The position numbers were made by a program, and so were the translations under genes. Below the pieces are notes generated by a model. It was not told the DNA's origin and ran no database searches. It saw nothing but the letters and a program-made list of their open reading frames with translations. A DNA stretch of 64,000 bases from Hoeflea_A sp039025395 (GTDB taxonomy: Bacteria; Pseudomonadota; Alphaproteobacteria; Rhizobiales; Rhizobiaceae), in NCBI GenBank assembly GCA_039025395.1, contig JBCCOK010000026.1, forward strand, positions 1 through 64,000, given 5' to 3'. Positions 8,284 to 16,470 of the stretch are shown piece after piece (the stretch's first letter is position 1; each line of letters opens with the position of its first letter).

Positions 8284-8904
8284 ATGGCTGAGGCCGCAAT
8301 CGATCCGAAGAGGACGGGTCTTCTCATTGTCGACCTGCAAAACGATTTTTTGCATCCCGACGGCGCCTATGGCCGTGCCGGGCAGACCAGCGAGGACATT
8401 GCCGCCCTACCCGACCGGGTTCTGCCGCTGGCGAACCGGTTACGCGATCTCGGCGGCTGGATCGTCTCGACCCAGTTTACGCTGGTGCCCGGCAAGGGGG
8501 GCGAACCGTTCATCTCGCCGCATCTCAAGACACTGCGGCCGTTTCTCAAAAAGGGAGACTTCCAGCCCGGCGCCTGGGGTCACCAGCTTTGCGACACGCT
8601 GCAGCCTGCGGATCTCTCGGTCTCGAAGATCGCCTTCTCGGCTTTCTACCAGACGCGGCTTGAATGGGTGCTCCGCAAGGCCGGCGTCGACACGTTGTTT
8701 ATCTGCGGCATTGTCACCAATGGCGGCGTTGCCTCTACTGTGCGCAGTGCGCATGTCCGCGATATTCACACGATCGTATTGTCGGATGGCTGTGCCGCGT
8801 TTTCACGCGAGGTGCATGAGCGCGCGATCGGCGATTTGTCGACAGTGTCCAAGGTTGTGACCTGTGGAAACGCGCTTGGGATGTTGGAGAGTTTATCACC
8901 TTGA
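8284..8904 (+). CDS. isochorismatase-fold hydrolase lacking the nucleophilic cysteine
   Basis: Member of the isochorismatase/cysteine hydrolase superfamily, 206 residues. The aspartate (LLIVDLQNDF, Asp17) and lysine (SVSKIAFSAF, Lys115) of the usual triad are present. The third position is not cysteine: the family motif GxxTNxCVxST reads GIVTNGGVAST, with Gly148 in its place. Amidases of the fold (N-carbamoylsarcosine amidase, maleamate amidase, RutB) need that cysteine, whereas true isochorismatases such as EntB and PhzD have glycine there and cleave a vinyl ether. The gene starts immediately after the hyuA stop and is the last of the operon. Its chemistry is therefore uncertain: vinyl-ether or enol hydrolysis, or a non-catalytic role. 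A single base change (TGC to GGC) would also explain the glycine. Confidence 0.85.
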   Translation: MAEAAIDPKRTGLLIVDLQNDFLHPDGAYGRAGQTSEDIAALPDRVLPLANRLRDLGGWIVSTQFTLVPGKGGEPFISPHLKTLRPFLKKGDFQPGAWGHQLCDTLQPADLSVSKIAFSAFYQTRLEWVLRKAGVDTLFICGIVTNGGVASTVRSAHVRDIHTIVLSDGCAAFSREVHERAIGDLSTVSKVVTCGNALGMLESLSP

Positions 8905-8922
8905 TAATGCTGCGGTCGGCGC

Positions 8923-11900
8923 TCAGACATCAAGCGCCTTGATTTCTTTTTCAAGCTGCTGTCCCGCCGCAGCCCGCGGCCTCGACAATCCGGCGACGAG
9001 CGCATAGGCAGCGGGCGTCAGGAAGAGAGTAAAACCGGCAGCCAGCCCCAATCCGCCAAAAACCACCCATCCGATTGCGGCGCGCGCTTCAGAGCCCGGG
9101 CCGGAACTCAGTATGAGGGGCAGGCCCGCAAGTACGGTTGACACCAAGGTCATCGTGATGGGCCTCAATCGGACCAGTGCCGCTTCTTTCGCGGCGTCCC
9201 ATGGGCTGGCACCCTTGTCGCGCAGCTGATCGGCAAATTCCACCAGCAGAATGCCGTTTTTCGCCATCACGCCGATCAGCAAAAGCACCCCGATCTGGCT
9301 GTAGATGTTCAGGGTCACACCGGTGATCCACATGGCGTAGACCGCTGCCGCAATGCCGAAGGGAACTGTCAGCATGACAACCGTAGCGCTGGTGAGGCTT
9401 TCGAACTGCGCAACAAGCACAAGGAAAATCACGACCATTGCGATTGCAAAGGTCACCTGGAGGCCGGATGAGGTTTCTTCCAGCGTCGCCGCTTCTCCCA
9501 GGAACAACACGCCTATGCCGGGCGGCAATGTCTCGAGCGCCAGGGCGCGTACCTGGTCGACGGCTGTGCGCAGCGGCAATGTGGGTTCAATAGACGCGTC
9601 GATCTCGATAGCGCGGCGCTGGCCGTGCCGGTCAAGCTCGGCCGCAACCCCACCCTCGCTCAGAGACACAATCTGCGACAGCGACACCGCCCTGCCGTCG
9701 CCACTGCGAACGAAAAGATTAAGCAGATCCGTCGGATCACGGATGGCGCCGGAACGCGATTGCAGAATGATCGGAACGGCTTCGTCCTCAACGGTCAGTT
9801 CTGTCAATTCCTCTTCGTCGATCAGCGCGCGCAGCGTCGAGGAGAGTTCATCCATCCGGATCCCAAGATCGGAGATGCGGGCCCTGTCGAGGCGCAGGGA
9901 CAGTTGCGGTTGCGTTGCCTGGTACTGGATGCGGATGTCCGAGATCCCGTCTATTTGCTCGAGCCTTTCCGCAAAAACCTCCGCGGCTTCTGCAATAGCG
10001 GGATAGGAGGGTCCGGTAAGTGCCAGTTCTATGCCGCCGCCGGCGCTGCCGCGCAGACCAAGGCTGTTGCCGCTGGAAATCCGCGCGCGGGCGCCCGGCA
10101 ATTGGTTGAGTTGCGGCTGGAGTTGCGCTTCTATTTCACCTTGCGAAATATCCCGCTGCGCCCAAGGCGCAAGCTGCGCGACCACCTGCCCGCGGTTGAG
10201 GTCGAAACGCCCGGTGACCGAATAAATCGATGCTGCCGTGCCGTCGGAAAGAAACGGCTGCAGCATGTTTTCGACCTTTTGTACCTGCCGGTCGGTGTGA
10301 TCGAGGCCGACGCCATCCGGGCCCTGCATTCTCACATTGATAAAGCCGCGATCCTCATCTGGCACCAGTTCCTCGCCAAGCTGCGTGTAGACCAGAAAGG
10401 ATGTGGCAGCGAGAAAGCTCGCCATAAAAAGGGAAACAAGAGGCGCCCTAAGAACGGGCCGCAGGATCTGCGCGTAAATCCGGCTGTAGGTACGGAAAAC
10501 CGGTCCGCCGCGCGGCTCTCCGCCAAGCGATGGCAGCAATGATGCGATCATCGGACACAGTGTCAGCGCAACGAAGGAGGATATCACCACCGTTGCAGCT
10601 AGAATAAAGCCGAATTCGGAAAAGATCCGTCCAGCTTCACTTGGCAAAAACGATATCGGAATGAACACTGCAACGAGGGTCGCCGTGGTGGCAATCACTG
10701 CGAAAAACACCTGCTGCGTTCCGACCACTGCGGCCGCCTTGGCCGGCATGCCTTCGGCACGGCGTCGCTGGATATTTTCAAGCACGACGATCGCGTCGTC
10801 GACGACGAGACCCGTTGCCAGTACCATCGCCAATAAAGTGACCAGGTTGAGTGAATATCCAAGCAACCAAATGACCGCCAGCGAGCCGATGAGCGCCACG
10901 GGTATCGCCACGGCCGGGACCAGCGTGGCGCCGAAGCTGCCAGTGAACATGAATATGACGACGACGACGATGGCCAGAGCGATCAACAGGGTTGTAATGA
11001 CTTCCTGAACGGCGCCGCGGATGAAGACGGCATCGTCGCTTGTGACTTGAAATTGCAGTTCGGGAATGCGCTCGCGCAAACGGTCGATAACGCTATTGAC
11101 GTCGCTGGAAATCTTCATCGTGTTGGAGCTCGCCTGGCGCACGATGCCCAGGCTGATCACGCCACGGCCCTCGACCCGCGCAAAGCTCTCCGGTGTCGCT
11201 GTGCTGAAATAGACCTCTGCCAAGTCACCCAGACGCACCGGGTCCCGCACGATCAGGTCTTCAATGAGCCCGGGTTCGACAACGCTTGCATCGGCACGCA
11301 CCAGGACTTCCAGCTCGTTTGCTCGGAAACTGCCGACCGGTACGTCAAACTGCGCACTGCGAAGGACATCCGCGACTTCGCCTACGGATAGACCGAATGC
11401 CGCGAGCCGCTCTGGTGCAACCTCAACCCGCAGCACCTTCTGGCGATCGCCGAAGGCAACCACTTCCGCGACGCCTTCGATACCGGTGAGTTCCGGAATG
11501 ATCTCATCCTCGACCCGGCGGGTGAGCTGGTCGATGGTTTCGGCTGTACTCCAGACCGCGACCCGCATGATCGGCCAGGCATCCTGTTCGGATTTGACGA
11601 CATAAAGATCCTCGACGCCTGCGGGCAGGCGCCGCGCGACGCGGCTGATCGCCTCTCGGACATCGTTCGCCGCAGCGATCAGATCGCTGTCGGGTCGAAA
11701 TTCCACGCGCATGCGAAAATTGCCTTCTTCCGAAGAAGAGCGGACCGATACCACGCCCTCGACCCTTGCAACGGCATTTTCAACGATGGACGTTGCCTCG
11801 GCATCCACTGTTGTCGGCGAGGCACCCGGATAGTTGGCCCGGACGGACACGATCGGACGGTCCACATTGGGCAATTCCCGCACATCGATCCCGAAAACGG

Positions 11901-12003
11901 CAGATATTCCGGCGATGACGATCAACAGGTTGGCGACGACGGCAAGCCATGGCCGCCGCACACTCAGACCGGCTATGCTGCGAACATACTGGTCAGCTTT
12001 CAA
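8923..12003 (-). CDS. RND superfamily multidrug efflux transporter (HAE1/AcrB-like)
   Basis: Inner-membrane proton-driven pump that exports hydrophobic or amphiphilic compounds with the adaptor encoded upstream. About 1026 residues, normal for the family. The first transmembrane helix is near residues 12-32, followed by a large periplasmic loop. The proton-relay motif GLVVDDAIVVLENI in helix 4 has both aspartates, and KNGILLVEFADQLRDKG in helix 10 supplies the lysine. The second half repeats the fold. The best start is TTG at 12003, eight bases after GGAAGG and overlapping the adaptor stop by 11 bp. An ATG at 12063 would need a 71-bp overlap. No outer-membrane TolC-type gene is adjacent, so a distant one is presumably used. 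It ends 18 bp from the stop of the convergent isochorismatase-fold gene. Confidence 0.93.
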   Translation of the reverse strand: MKADQYVRSIAGLSVRRPWLAVVANLLIVIAGISAVFGIDVRELPNVDRPIVSVRANYPGASPTTVDAEATSIVENAVARVEGVVSVRSSSEEGNFRMRVEFRPDSDLIAAANDVREAISRVARRLPAGVEDLYVVKSEQDAWPIMRVAVWSTAETIDQLTRRVEDEIIPELTGIEGVAEVVAFGDRQKVLRVEVAPERLAAFGLSVGEVADVLRSAQFDVPVGSFRANELEVLVRADASVVEPGLIEDLIVRDPVRLGDLAEVYFSTATPESFARVEGRGVISLGIVRQASSNTMKISSDVNSVIDRLRERIPELQFQVTSDDAVFIRGAVQEVITTLLIALAIVVVVIFMFTGSFGATLVPAVAIPVALIGSLAVIWLLGYSLNLVTLLAMVLATGLVVDDAIVVLENIQRRRAEGMPAKAAAVVGTQQVFFAVIATTATLVAVFIPISFLPSEAGRIFSEFGFILAATVVISSFVALTLCPMIASLLPSLGGEPRGGPVFRTYSRIYAQILRPVLRAPLVSLFMASFLAATSFLVYTQLGEELVPDEDRGFINVRMQGPDGVGLDHTDRQVQKVENMLQPFLSDGTAASIYSVTGRFDLNRGQVVAQLAPWAQRDISQGEIEAQLQPQLNQLPGARARISSGNSLGLRGSAGGGIELALTGPSYPAIAEAAEVFAERLEQIDGISDIRIQYQATQPQLSLRLDRARISDLGIRMDELSSTLRALIDEEELTELTVEDEAVPIILQSRSGAIRDPTDLLNLFVRSGDGRAVSLSQIVSLSEGGVAAELDRHGQRRAIEIDASIEPTLPLRTAVDQVRALALETLPPGIGVLFLGEAATLEETSSGLQVTFAIAMVVIFLVLVAQFESLTSATVVMLTVPFGIAAAVYAMWITGVTLNIYSQIGVLLLIGVMAKNGILLVEFADQLRDKGASPWDAAKEAALVRLRPITMTLVSTVLAGLPLILSSGPGSEARAAIGWVVFGGLGLAAGFTLFLTPAAYALVAGLSRPRAAAGQQLEKEIKALDV

Positions 12004-13132
12004 CCTGTGATCCTTCCGCCGGTGCTGCTTCCAACGCGCTGTTGCCGATGACATTGACCGCACGTCCGGGCGTCAGCCGTTGGGTGCCCTCAATGACAAC
12101 CCTGTCACCCTCGGATAGCTGGCCGTCGACAAGCACTTCTCCGGAGCGTCTGCGCACCAGTTTCACATCGACCCTTTCAGCCATGCCGTCATTAATACGC
12201 CAGACGTAAAGCGATGCGCTGGTAAATTGCAGGGCAAGTTCGGGCACCACTGGGAGCGTTCTGCCCTGCAGTTCGAGGGCTAGAGTGAATGAGGCGCCCG
12301 GGCGCAAAAGATCGTCCGTGTTTTCGATCGAAACCCGCACCTTCGCCGCGCGTGTGGCGGGGTCTATACGGCTGTCGATGGAGACAATCGTGCCTTCATA
12401 GACGCGGTCCGGCGCCACAAACGACGCGGCCCTTAGCCGTGACTTTTGGTCAAGGCGCGCGAGTATGGTTTCTGGCAGATCGAATTCAACAAGAATGCTC
12501 CGGCGATCGTCAAACGTTGCCAACTGATCGCCCGCTTCAACCCAGTCGCCCCGTTCTACGGTGGGCAAACCGGACACTCCGTCAAACGGGGCAATTACAA
12601 CTCTGTCCAGAATCGCTTCTTCTGCGCGCTGGAGTTCTAGGCTGGCAAGTTCGACCGCGGTAATGGTGTCTTCATGGGCAGACGCGGAAACCGCATCGCT
12701 CTGACGCAACTGTTCCAGCCGGTTTCGGTTTCGCTCCGCATCCACAAGCCGGGTCTCGGCAAGGCGAAGGGCCAGTTGTTGCTCAGAATCGTCGAGGCGC
12801 AACAAGACATCGCCTTTGTTGAACTGTCCGTCGGCGACCAATGAGGAATCGATCACGCGACCGTCTGCTTCGGCGCGCAAAAGCACGGATTGCTGCGCCA
12901 CGCCCGTGCCAACGGTCTCGAAGACAAGGAAATCTGCCTCCTGCCTGACCGGTGCGACGATGACCGGAGCACCGACACCTCGTCCATTGCCGCTGCCGTT
13001 GTCCTGCGCCGCAACACCGAACCAGGATCTCACTGATTCCTGCTGCTGCCAGGCTACGAATACGACTGCACCGATGCATAGGCAGATGAAAAGCTGATAC
13101 CAAATCGAAAGCGGCTTTTTGGCCAAGGGCAC
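11993..13132 (-). CDS. RND efflux periplasmic adaptor (membrane fusion protein)
   Basis: Periplasmic adaptor linking the RND pump to an outer-membrane channel. It has 379 residues with one N-terminal membrane anchor (about residues 10-28, LFICLCIGAVVFVAW). Then come the first lipoyl half (VLLRAEADGRVIDSSLVADGQFNKGDVLL), an alpha-helical hairpin of about 60 residues rich in Arg, Glu and Leu, the second lipoyl half (RVVIAPFDGVSGLPTVERGDWVEAGDQL), and beta-barrel plus membrane-proximal domains to the end. It is the first gene of the pump pair, and its stop overlaps the pump start. A 16-bp palindrome stands 15 bp upstream of its start. The substrate is not indicated. Confidence 0.92.
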   Translation of the reverse strand: MPLAKKPLSIWYQLFICLCIGAVVFVAWQQQESVRSWFGVAAQDNGSGNGRGVGAPVIVAPVRQEADFLVFETVGTGVAQQSVLLRAEADGRVIDSSLVADGQFNKGDVLLRLDDSEQQLALRLAETRLVDAERNRNRLEQLRQSDAVSASAHEDTITAVELASLELQRAEEAILDRVVIAPFDGVSGLPTVERGDWVEAGDQLATFDDRRSILVEFDLPETILARLDQKSRLRAASFVAPDRVYEGTIVSIDSRIDPATRAAKVRVSIENTDDLLRPGASFTLALELQGRTLPVVPELALQFTSASLYVWRINDGMAERVDVKLVRRRSGEVLVDGQLSEGDRVVIEGTQRLTPGRAVNVIGNSALEAAPAEGSQVES

Positions 13133-13147
13133 TCCCCGTTACCGAAT

Positions 13148-13163
13148 ATTGAACCGGTTCAAT
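13148..13163. promoter_or_regulatory. perfect 16-bp palindrome upstream of the efflux operon
   Basis: ATTGAACCGGTTCAAT is fully self-complementary over 16 bp and ends 15 bp before the adaptor ATG at 13132. This is a typical place and size for a TetR, MarR or LysR family operator on a drug-efflux operon. No regulator gene is adjacent to the pump, so the binding protein would have to act from elsewhere. The role is inferred from symmetry and position. Confidence 0.5.
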
Positions 13164-13478
13164 CCGATGAGACCGGTTATGTGACGCGGAACCGAAGAGC
13201 CAAAAGGATCCCGCGATGACGGGAATTGACATGTATCCCGACAAATCAACCCCGCCCGACGCGCTTCCACCAAATACCTAGCGTCACCGGAAAGGATGGA
13301 AACCCGGCAAAACAAGCCGATAGCGATCGTTCAGAACGGCCCGGTCGTCACGCGTCGTGGAGGCATAGTATATCAGGCTTTCAAGTTTTGCATCCGCACT
13401 CGTTTTCGGGTCGCATGCTGCAAAAAGCTCAGGCGCAATAAAGACTTCCAGAAGCTGCCGGATTCGGGCCGTCTTTCG
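13164..13478. other. intergenic region between the efflux operon and the DMT permease gene
   Basis: About 315 bp with no convincing gene on either strand. It presumably holds the promoter of the leftward efflux operon. A short hairpin (TCCCG at 13209-13213 with CGGGA at 13220-13224) is present but weak. Nothing else was recognised. Confidence 0.4.
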
Positions 13479-14507
13479 TTAACCGTCTTTTTCCGGGTGC
13501 AGCGCGGTTGTTACGGTCGCGCTGCCAGGCGCGACGATGGTTTCGGTGACCGGCATAGAGCTGAAATTTCGCCGGTTGCTGACCAGTTCCCGATAGCCCA
13601 GGTATATGCCGCTGCCGACGATGAGGCCCATACCGACGAATGTCGAAACGGTCGGCACTTCTTCCCAGAGAAAATAGGCCATGAGGGCAGCAAAGGGCAG
13701 ATAGGAATAGTCGAAGGGTGCGACAAGGCTGGCGCTGGTCACCTGGTAACCGCGCGAAAGCAATATGTTGCCGGTCGTGCCGAGAAGCGCGAGAAGTGCA
13801 AACGCGATCAGGAATTCAATAGTGATTGGCGGAAAGTGCCAGCCCAGATGGCGGAACTCCGGATCGATCTCGATGATTTGATTGATCAGCCATCCGACCG
13901 GCATCAGGAAAATGCTGGAATATACGATCGAATGGAGGCCGGCTGTCAAAGCCGTATCGCGGTCGCCGATGCGCCGGGCAATGATCTGCGATGCGGCATA
14001 TCCCAGTGCACATATCAGCGGCAGCACGGTGACCCAGCGGAAACCATCGACCTTCGGGTTCATCGCGATAATCACGCCCACGAACCCGATGACAAGTGCG
14101 GCGATGCGATGGACGCCTATTTTTTCACCCAAGAACACCACTGCCAGTACAGCGATCATCAGGGGCGCAGAGAAGTATATCGTAGAGACCTCGGCCAGCC
14201 CCATAAACGGAAATGCGGAGTAGAAGCACGCGAAAGCGATCGCCAGGAGCAAACCACGCGACAGATGTAGCGGCCAAAGCGGCGTGATCAGACGATGCGG
14301 CCCGCCCATATACCAGATCACCGGTGCAAGGATAAGGAATGCAAAAAAGCCGCGAACGCTCATCAGTGTCCAGACCGGAAATGTGCCGATGAGCGATTTC
14401 ATCATGCCGTCCTGGAAGACGAACATCAGCATGCCGAACATAACACATGCAATGCCCTCGGCTGCGCGAGGATGAACGCCTGAGGATTGCTGGGCAACGT
14501 CGGCCAT
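13479..14507 (-). CDS. DMT superfamily transporter (EamA family)
   Basis: Inner-membrane metabolite exporter or importer of the drug/metabolite transporter superfamily, 342 residues with about ten transmembrane helices. These form two EamA repeats, roughly residues 18-150 and 160-300. FQDGMMKSLIGTFPVWTLMSVRGFFAF in the first repeat and VAPFDYSYLPFAALMAYFLWEEVPT in the second are characteristic. A charged tail of about 40 residues follows. It lies 171 bp downstream of the ureidoglycine-aminohydrolase-like gene on the same strand and could be read with it, but a separate promoter is possible. EamA proteins carry amino acids, nucleobases, amines or drugs; the substrate here is unknown. Confidence 0.88.
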   Translation of the reverse strand: MADVAQQSSGVHPRAAEGIACVMFGMLMFVFQDGMMKSLIGTFPVWTLMSVRGFFAFLILAPVIWYMGGPHRLITPLWPLHLSRGLLLAIAFACFYSAFPFMGLAEVSTIYFSAPLMIAVLAVVFLGEKIGVHRIAALVIGFVGVIIAMNPKVDGFRWVTVLPLICALGYAASQIIARRIGDRDTALTAGLHSIVYSSIFLMPVGWLINQIIEIDPEFRHLGWHFPPITIEFLIAFALLALLGTTGNILLSRGYQVTSASLVAPFDYSYLPFAALMAYFLWEEVPTVSTFVGMGLIVGSGIYLGYRELVSNRRNFSSMPVTETIVAPGSATVTTALHPEKDG

Positions 14508-14678
14508 GAACGAAAAGTCCGGATACGGGCGGGCAACCCCGCGAAGACTTGGACGCTAACAAATCTGGCGGGACAACGCACGCGTGTTCACGACAGTTCT
14601 AACGTCGTAGACAATCAGATTGGCCGGCTCGAGACGCGCGGCGTTGTGCGAACGGCAAACAAGAGCAGCATGTTGAAT

Positions 14679-15521
14679 CTACAACGCCATATGCCTGTTC
14701 ACATCCTTATAGAGCAGATAGCGGAAGCGGCCCGGGCCGCCGGCGTAACAGGCCTGCGGGCAGAAAGCGCGCAACCATATGAAATCGCCTGCCTCCACCT
14801 CAACCCAGTCCTGGTTCAGACGGTACACGCCCTTGCCCTCAAGGACGTAGAGCCCGTGCTCCATAACGTGTGTTTCGGCGAAAGGTATTACCGCGCCCGG
14901 CTCGAACGTGACGATTGTCATGTGCATATCGTGGCGCAGATCCTCCGGATCAACGAAACGGGTCGTTGCCCATTTGCCGTCCGTGTCTGGCATCGGAGTT
15001 GGCTCGATATCGTTTTCATTGGCAATGACGAGGTCGGGCATACCGAGCCCCTCGACTTGCCGGTAAGCCTTCCGAATCCAATGGAAACAAACGGACGACC
15101 CGCCCTTGTTGCGGACGCTCCAGTCGGCTCCCGGCGGTACGTACGCAAAGCCGCCCGGCTCCAGGGTGTGTTCGCCGCCATCGACAATCACCGACAGCAC
15201 GCCGTTGACGACGAAGAGTGCGCCCTCGGCGCGTTCGTCGGTTTCCGGCTTTTCGCTTCCGCCTCCGGGTTCGACTTCAACAAGGTACTGCGAAAAGGTT
15301 TCGGCGAAGCCTGAGAGCGGACGCGCCAGCACCCAGGCACGTGTCTTCGTCCAAAAGGGGAAATAGCTGACAACGATATCGCGCATCACATCCCTGGGGA
15401 TCACCGCATAGGATTCTGTAAACACCGCGCGGTCAGCCGTCAGCCGGCTCTGCGGCGGCAAACCGCCCTTTGGAACGTAATAGGCGTTGCGACGCTTGGT
15501 GGTTGTGGGATCATCAGCCAC
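14679..15521 (-). CDS. allE: (S)-ureidoglycine aminohydrolase-like bicupin
   Basis: Two-cupin-domain protein of the ureidoglycine aminohydrolase family, which releases ammonia from ureidoglycine in allantoin breakdown. It has 280 residues: an N-terminal cupin around residues 70-135 (FVVNGVLSVIVDGGEHTLEPGGFAYVPPGADW) and a C-terminal cupin around 200-275. The metal-binding stretch VIPFAETHVMEHGLYVLEGKG and the late glutamine in RAFCPQACYAGG match the family's Mn site. The start is GTG at 15521, nine bases after GGGAGG. No allantoinase, allantoate amidohydrolase or ureidoglycolate gene is nearby, so either it serves a dispersed pathway or acts on a related N-acyl aminal. A 20-bp dyad 137 bp upstream is shared with the TetR divergent region. 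Confidence 0.8.
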   Translation of the reverse strand: MADDPTTTKRRNAYYVPKGGLPPQSRLTADRAVFTESYAVIPRDVMRDIVVSYFPFWTKTRAWVLARPLSGFAETFSQYLVEVEPGGGSEKPETDERAEGALFVVNGVLSVIVDGGEHTLEPGGFAYVPPGADWSVRNKGGSSVCFHWIRKAYRQVEGLGMPDLVIANENDIEPTPMPDTDGKWATTRFVDPEDLRHDMHMTIVTFEPGAVIPFAETHVMEHGLYVLEGKGVYRLNQDWVEVEAGDFIWLRAFCPQACYAGGPGRFRYLLYKDVNRHMAL

Positions 15522-15657
15522 GTGATCATGCCTCCCTCGGTCATTCCTGAAGCATTTGCCGAAGTGTTTGATAGCGCAAATACAAAACGGGATTTTAAAA
15601 GTATTTGAGAATGAGTTGTACCCGGATCAGCGGTCAAAGCAGAATTTGCGCAAGTCT

Positions 15658-15677
15658 TCTGGACAGCTCTGTCCAGA
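15658..15677. promoter_or_regulatory. candidate TetR operator upstream of the cupin gene
   Basis: Perfect inverted repeat TCTGGACA-N4-TGTCCAGA, with 8-bp arms and spacer GCTC. It lies just beyond the TetR stop codon and 137 bp upstream of the cupin gene start. The same arms and spacing recur at 16394-16413 in front of the TetR gene, which makes the TetR protein the obvious candidate ligand. As a hairpin it could alternatively end TetR transcription, but no T-run follows on that strand. Confidence 0.65.
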
Positions 15678-15686
15678 GTAGTGGTC

Positions 15687-16391
15687 TCAATTGCGCCGGT
15701 TGCTTGATGTGGCCACCGCGTTTTGCGCCGCGATCTTCTTGACGCTGCTGCGAAACCGGTTGAGTTCGGTAATGGTGGGCTGCTCGCCGGTAAAGCTGCG
15801 GATGTAGTCCTCCGTATAGGATAAGCGTACATCCAGCGGCTCGCTCACCTGGAGGGCGTAATAACCGACTTGCATGAAATAAAGCACCCGGGCACGTATG
15901 AAGGCTTCGTTTTCCGAAAAGCCGTGCCGCTGGTACATGGCAGCAATCGTGCTGGTGCGGGTGGTATCGGCCTCGTCGACACGGCGGTGCACCTCGGGTG
16001 AGCGCCGGGCCCACTCACGGACCGCAAAATCGAGCCGTGGATCAAATTTGGTTTCTCCGATCCAGCATTCGAAAAGGTTCATAACAGCTTCGCTGATGGA
16101 ATGGGCCGGACGGCCGGCGTGTTCCACGATGCTGGCCGTGTTCTTGTGTTCCCAATGGTGCAGGAGTTGATTGAGCAGATCCCGGCGGCTCTTGAAAAAC
16201 CAGTAGAAGCTTGAGCGTGAAACGTTGAGCGTCTGCGCAAGGTTCATGACCTTGACGTTTGCGACGCCGTCGTTGATCAGGATCTCAAGCGCCAGTTCGA
16301 CCCACTCCTCGCGGGTGGTTCGACCGGAGTTGTCGCCGTCGGTTGACGCGTCCTTCAGTGTCTCGGACATGGCCATAGGATCAATTTCCAT
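15687..16391 (-). CDS. TetR family transcriptional regulator
   Basis: Probable ligand-sensing repressor of 234 residues. The N-terminal helix-turn-helix spans about residues 25-70: REEWVELALEILINDGVANVKVMNLAQTLNVSRSSFYWFFKSRRDLL, where SSFYWFF is the recognition region. The remaining 160 residues form the helical ligand and dimerisation domain. The start at 16391 is followed by in-frame ATGs at 16376 and 16370; the later ones may be real because the first has no clear ribosome binding site and sits 3 bp from the dyad at 16394-16413. It is divergent from the demethylation operon at 16471 and upstream of the cupin gene; identical operator-like dyads stand in front of both. The effector is likely a methylated amine or a breakdown product, which is inference. 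Confidence 0.9.
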   Translation of the reverse strand: MEIDPMAMSETLKDASTDGDNSGRTTREEWVELALEILINDGVANVKVMNLAQTLNVSRSSFYWFFKSRRDLLNQLLHHWEHKNTASIVEHAGRPAHSISEAVMNLFECWIGETKFDPRLDFAVREWARRSPEVHRRVDEADTTRTSTIAAMYQRHGFSENEAFIRARVLYFMQVGYYALQVSEPLDVRLSYTEDYIRSFTGEQPTITELNRFRSSVKKIAAQNAVATSSNRRN

Positions 16392-16393
16392 TT

Positions 16394-16413
16394 TCTGGAC
16401 ACATATGTCTAGA
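16394..16413. promoter_or_regulatory. candidate TetR operator in the divergent region
   Basis: Imperfect 20-bp dyad TCTGGACA-N4-TGTCTAGA between the TetR gene and the dehydrogenase gene at 16471. Sixteen of 20 positions are symmetric, and the arms match the perfect dyad at 15658-15677 at 15 of 16 arm positions. It abuts the TetR start codon and lies 57 bp upstream of the divergent gene, so one dimer site could repress both directions. Confidence 0.7.
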
Positions 16414-16470
16414 ACTTATTTCGGTTTTGATTTAGAGTTTCGGCTCACGTCCGGGTTGTTGGAGGTATCA

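Noticed and set aside
12004..12063. Longer start for the RND pump at ATG 12063
   Set aside because: It would overlap the adaptor gene by 71 bp; TTG 12003 has GGAAGG at good spacing and directly precedes the first helix.
13296..14270. A 324-residue open frame on the plus strand
   Set aside because: It is antisense to the DMT permease, which has ten clear hydrophobic segments; the plus product is a charged shadow.
16225..16470. N-terminal extension of the GcvT-fused dehydrogenase by 82 residues
   Set aside because: The extension lies over the divergent TetR gene and its operator; GGAGG before ATG 16471 and the FAD motif close to that start decide for the shorter form.
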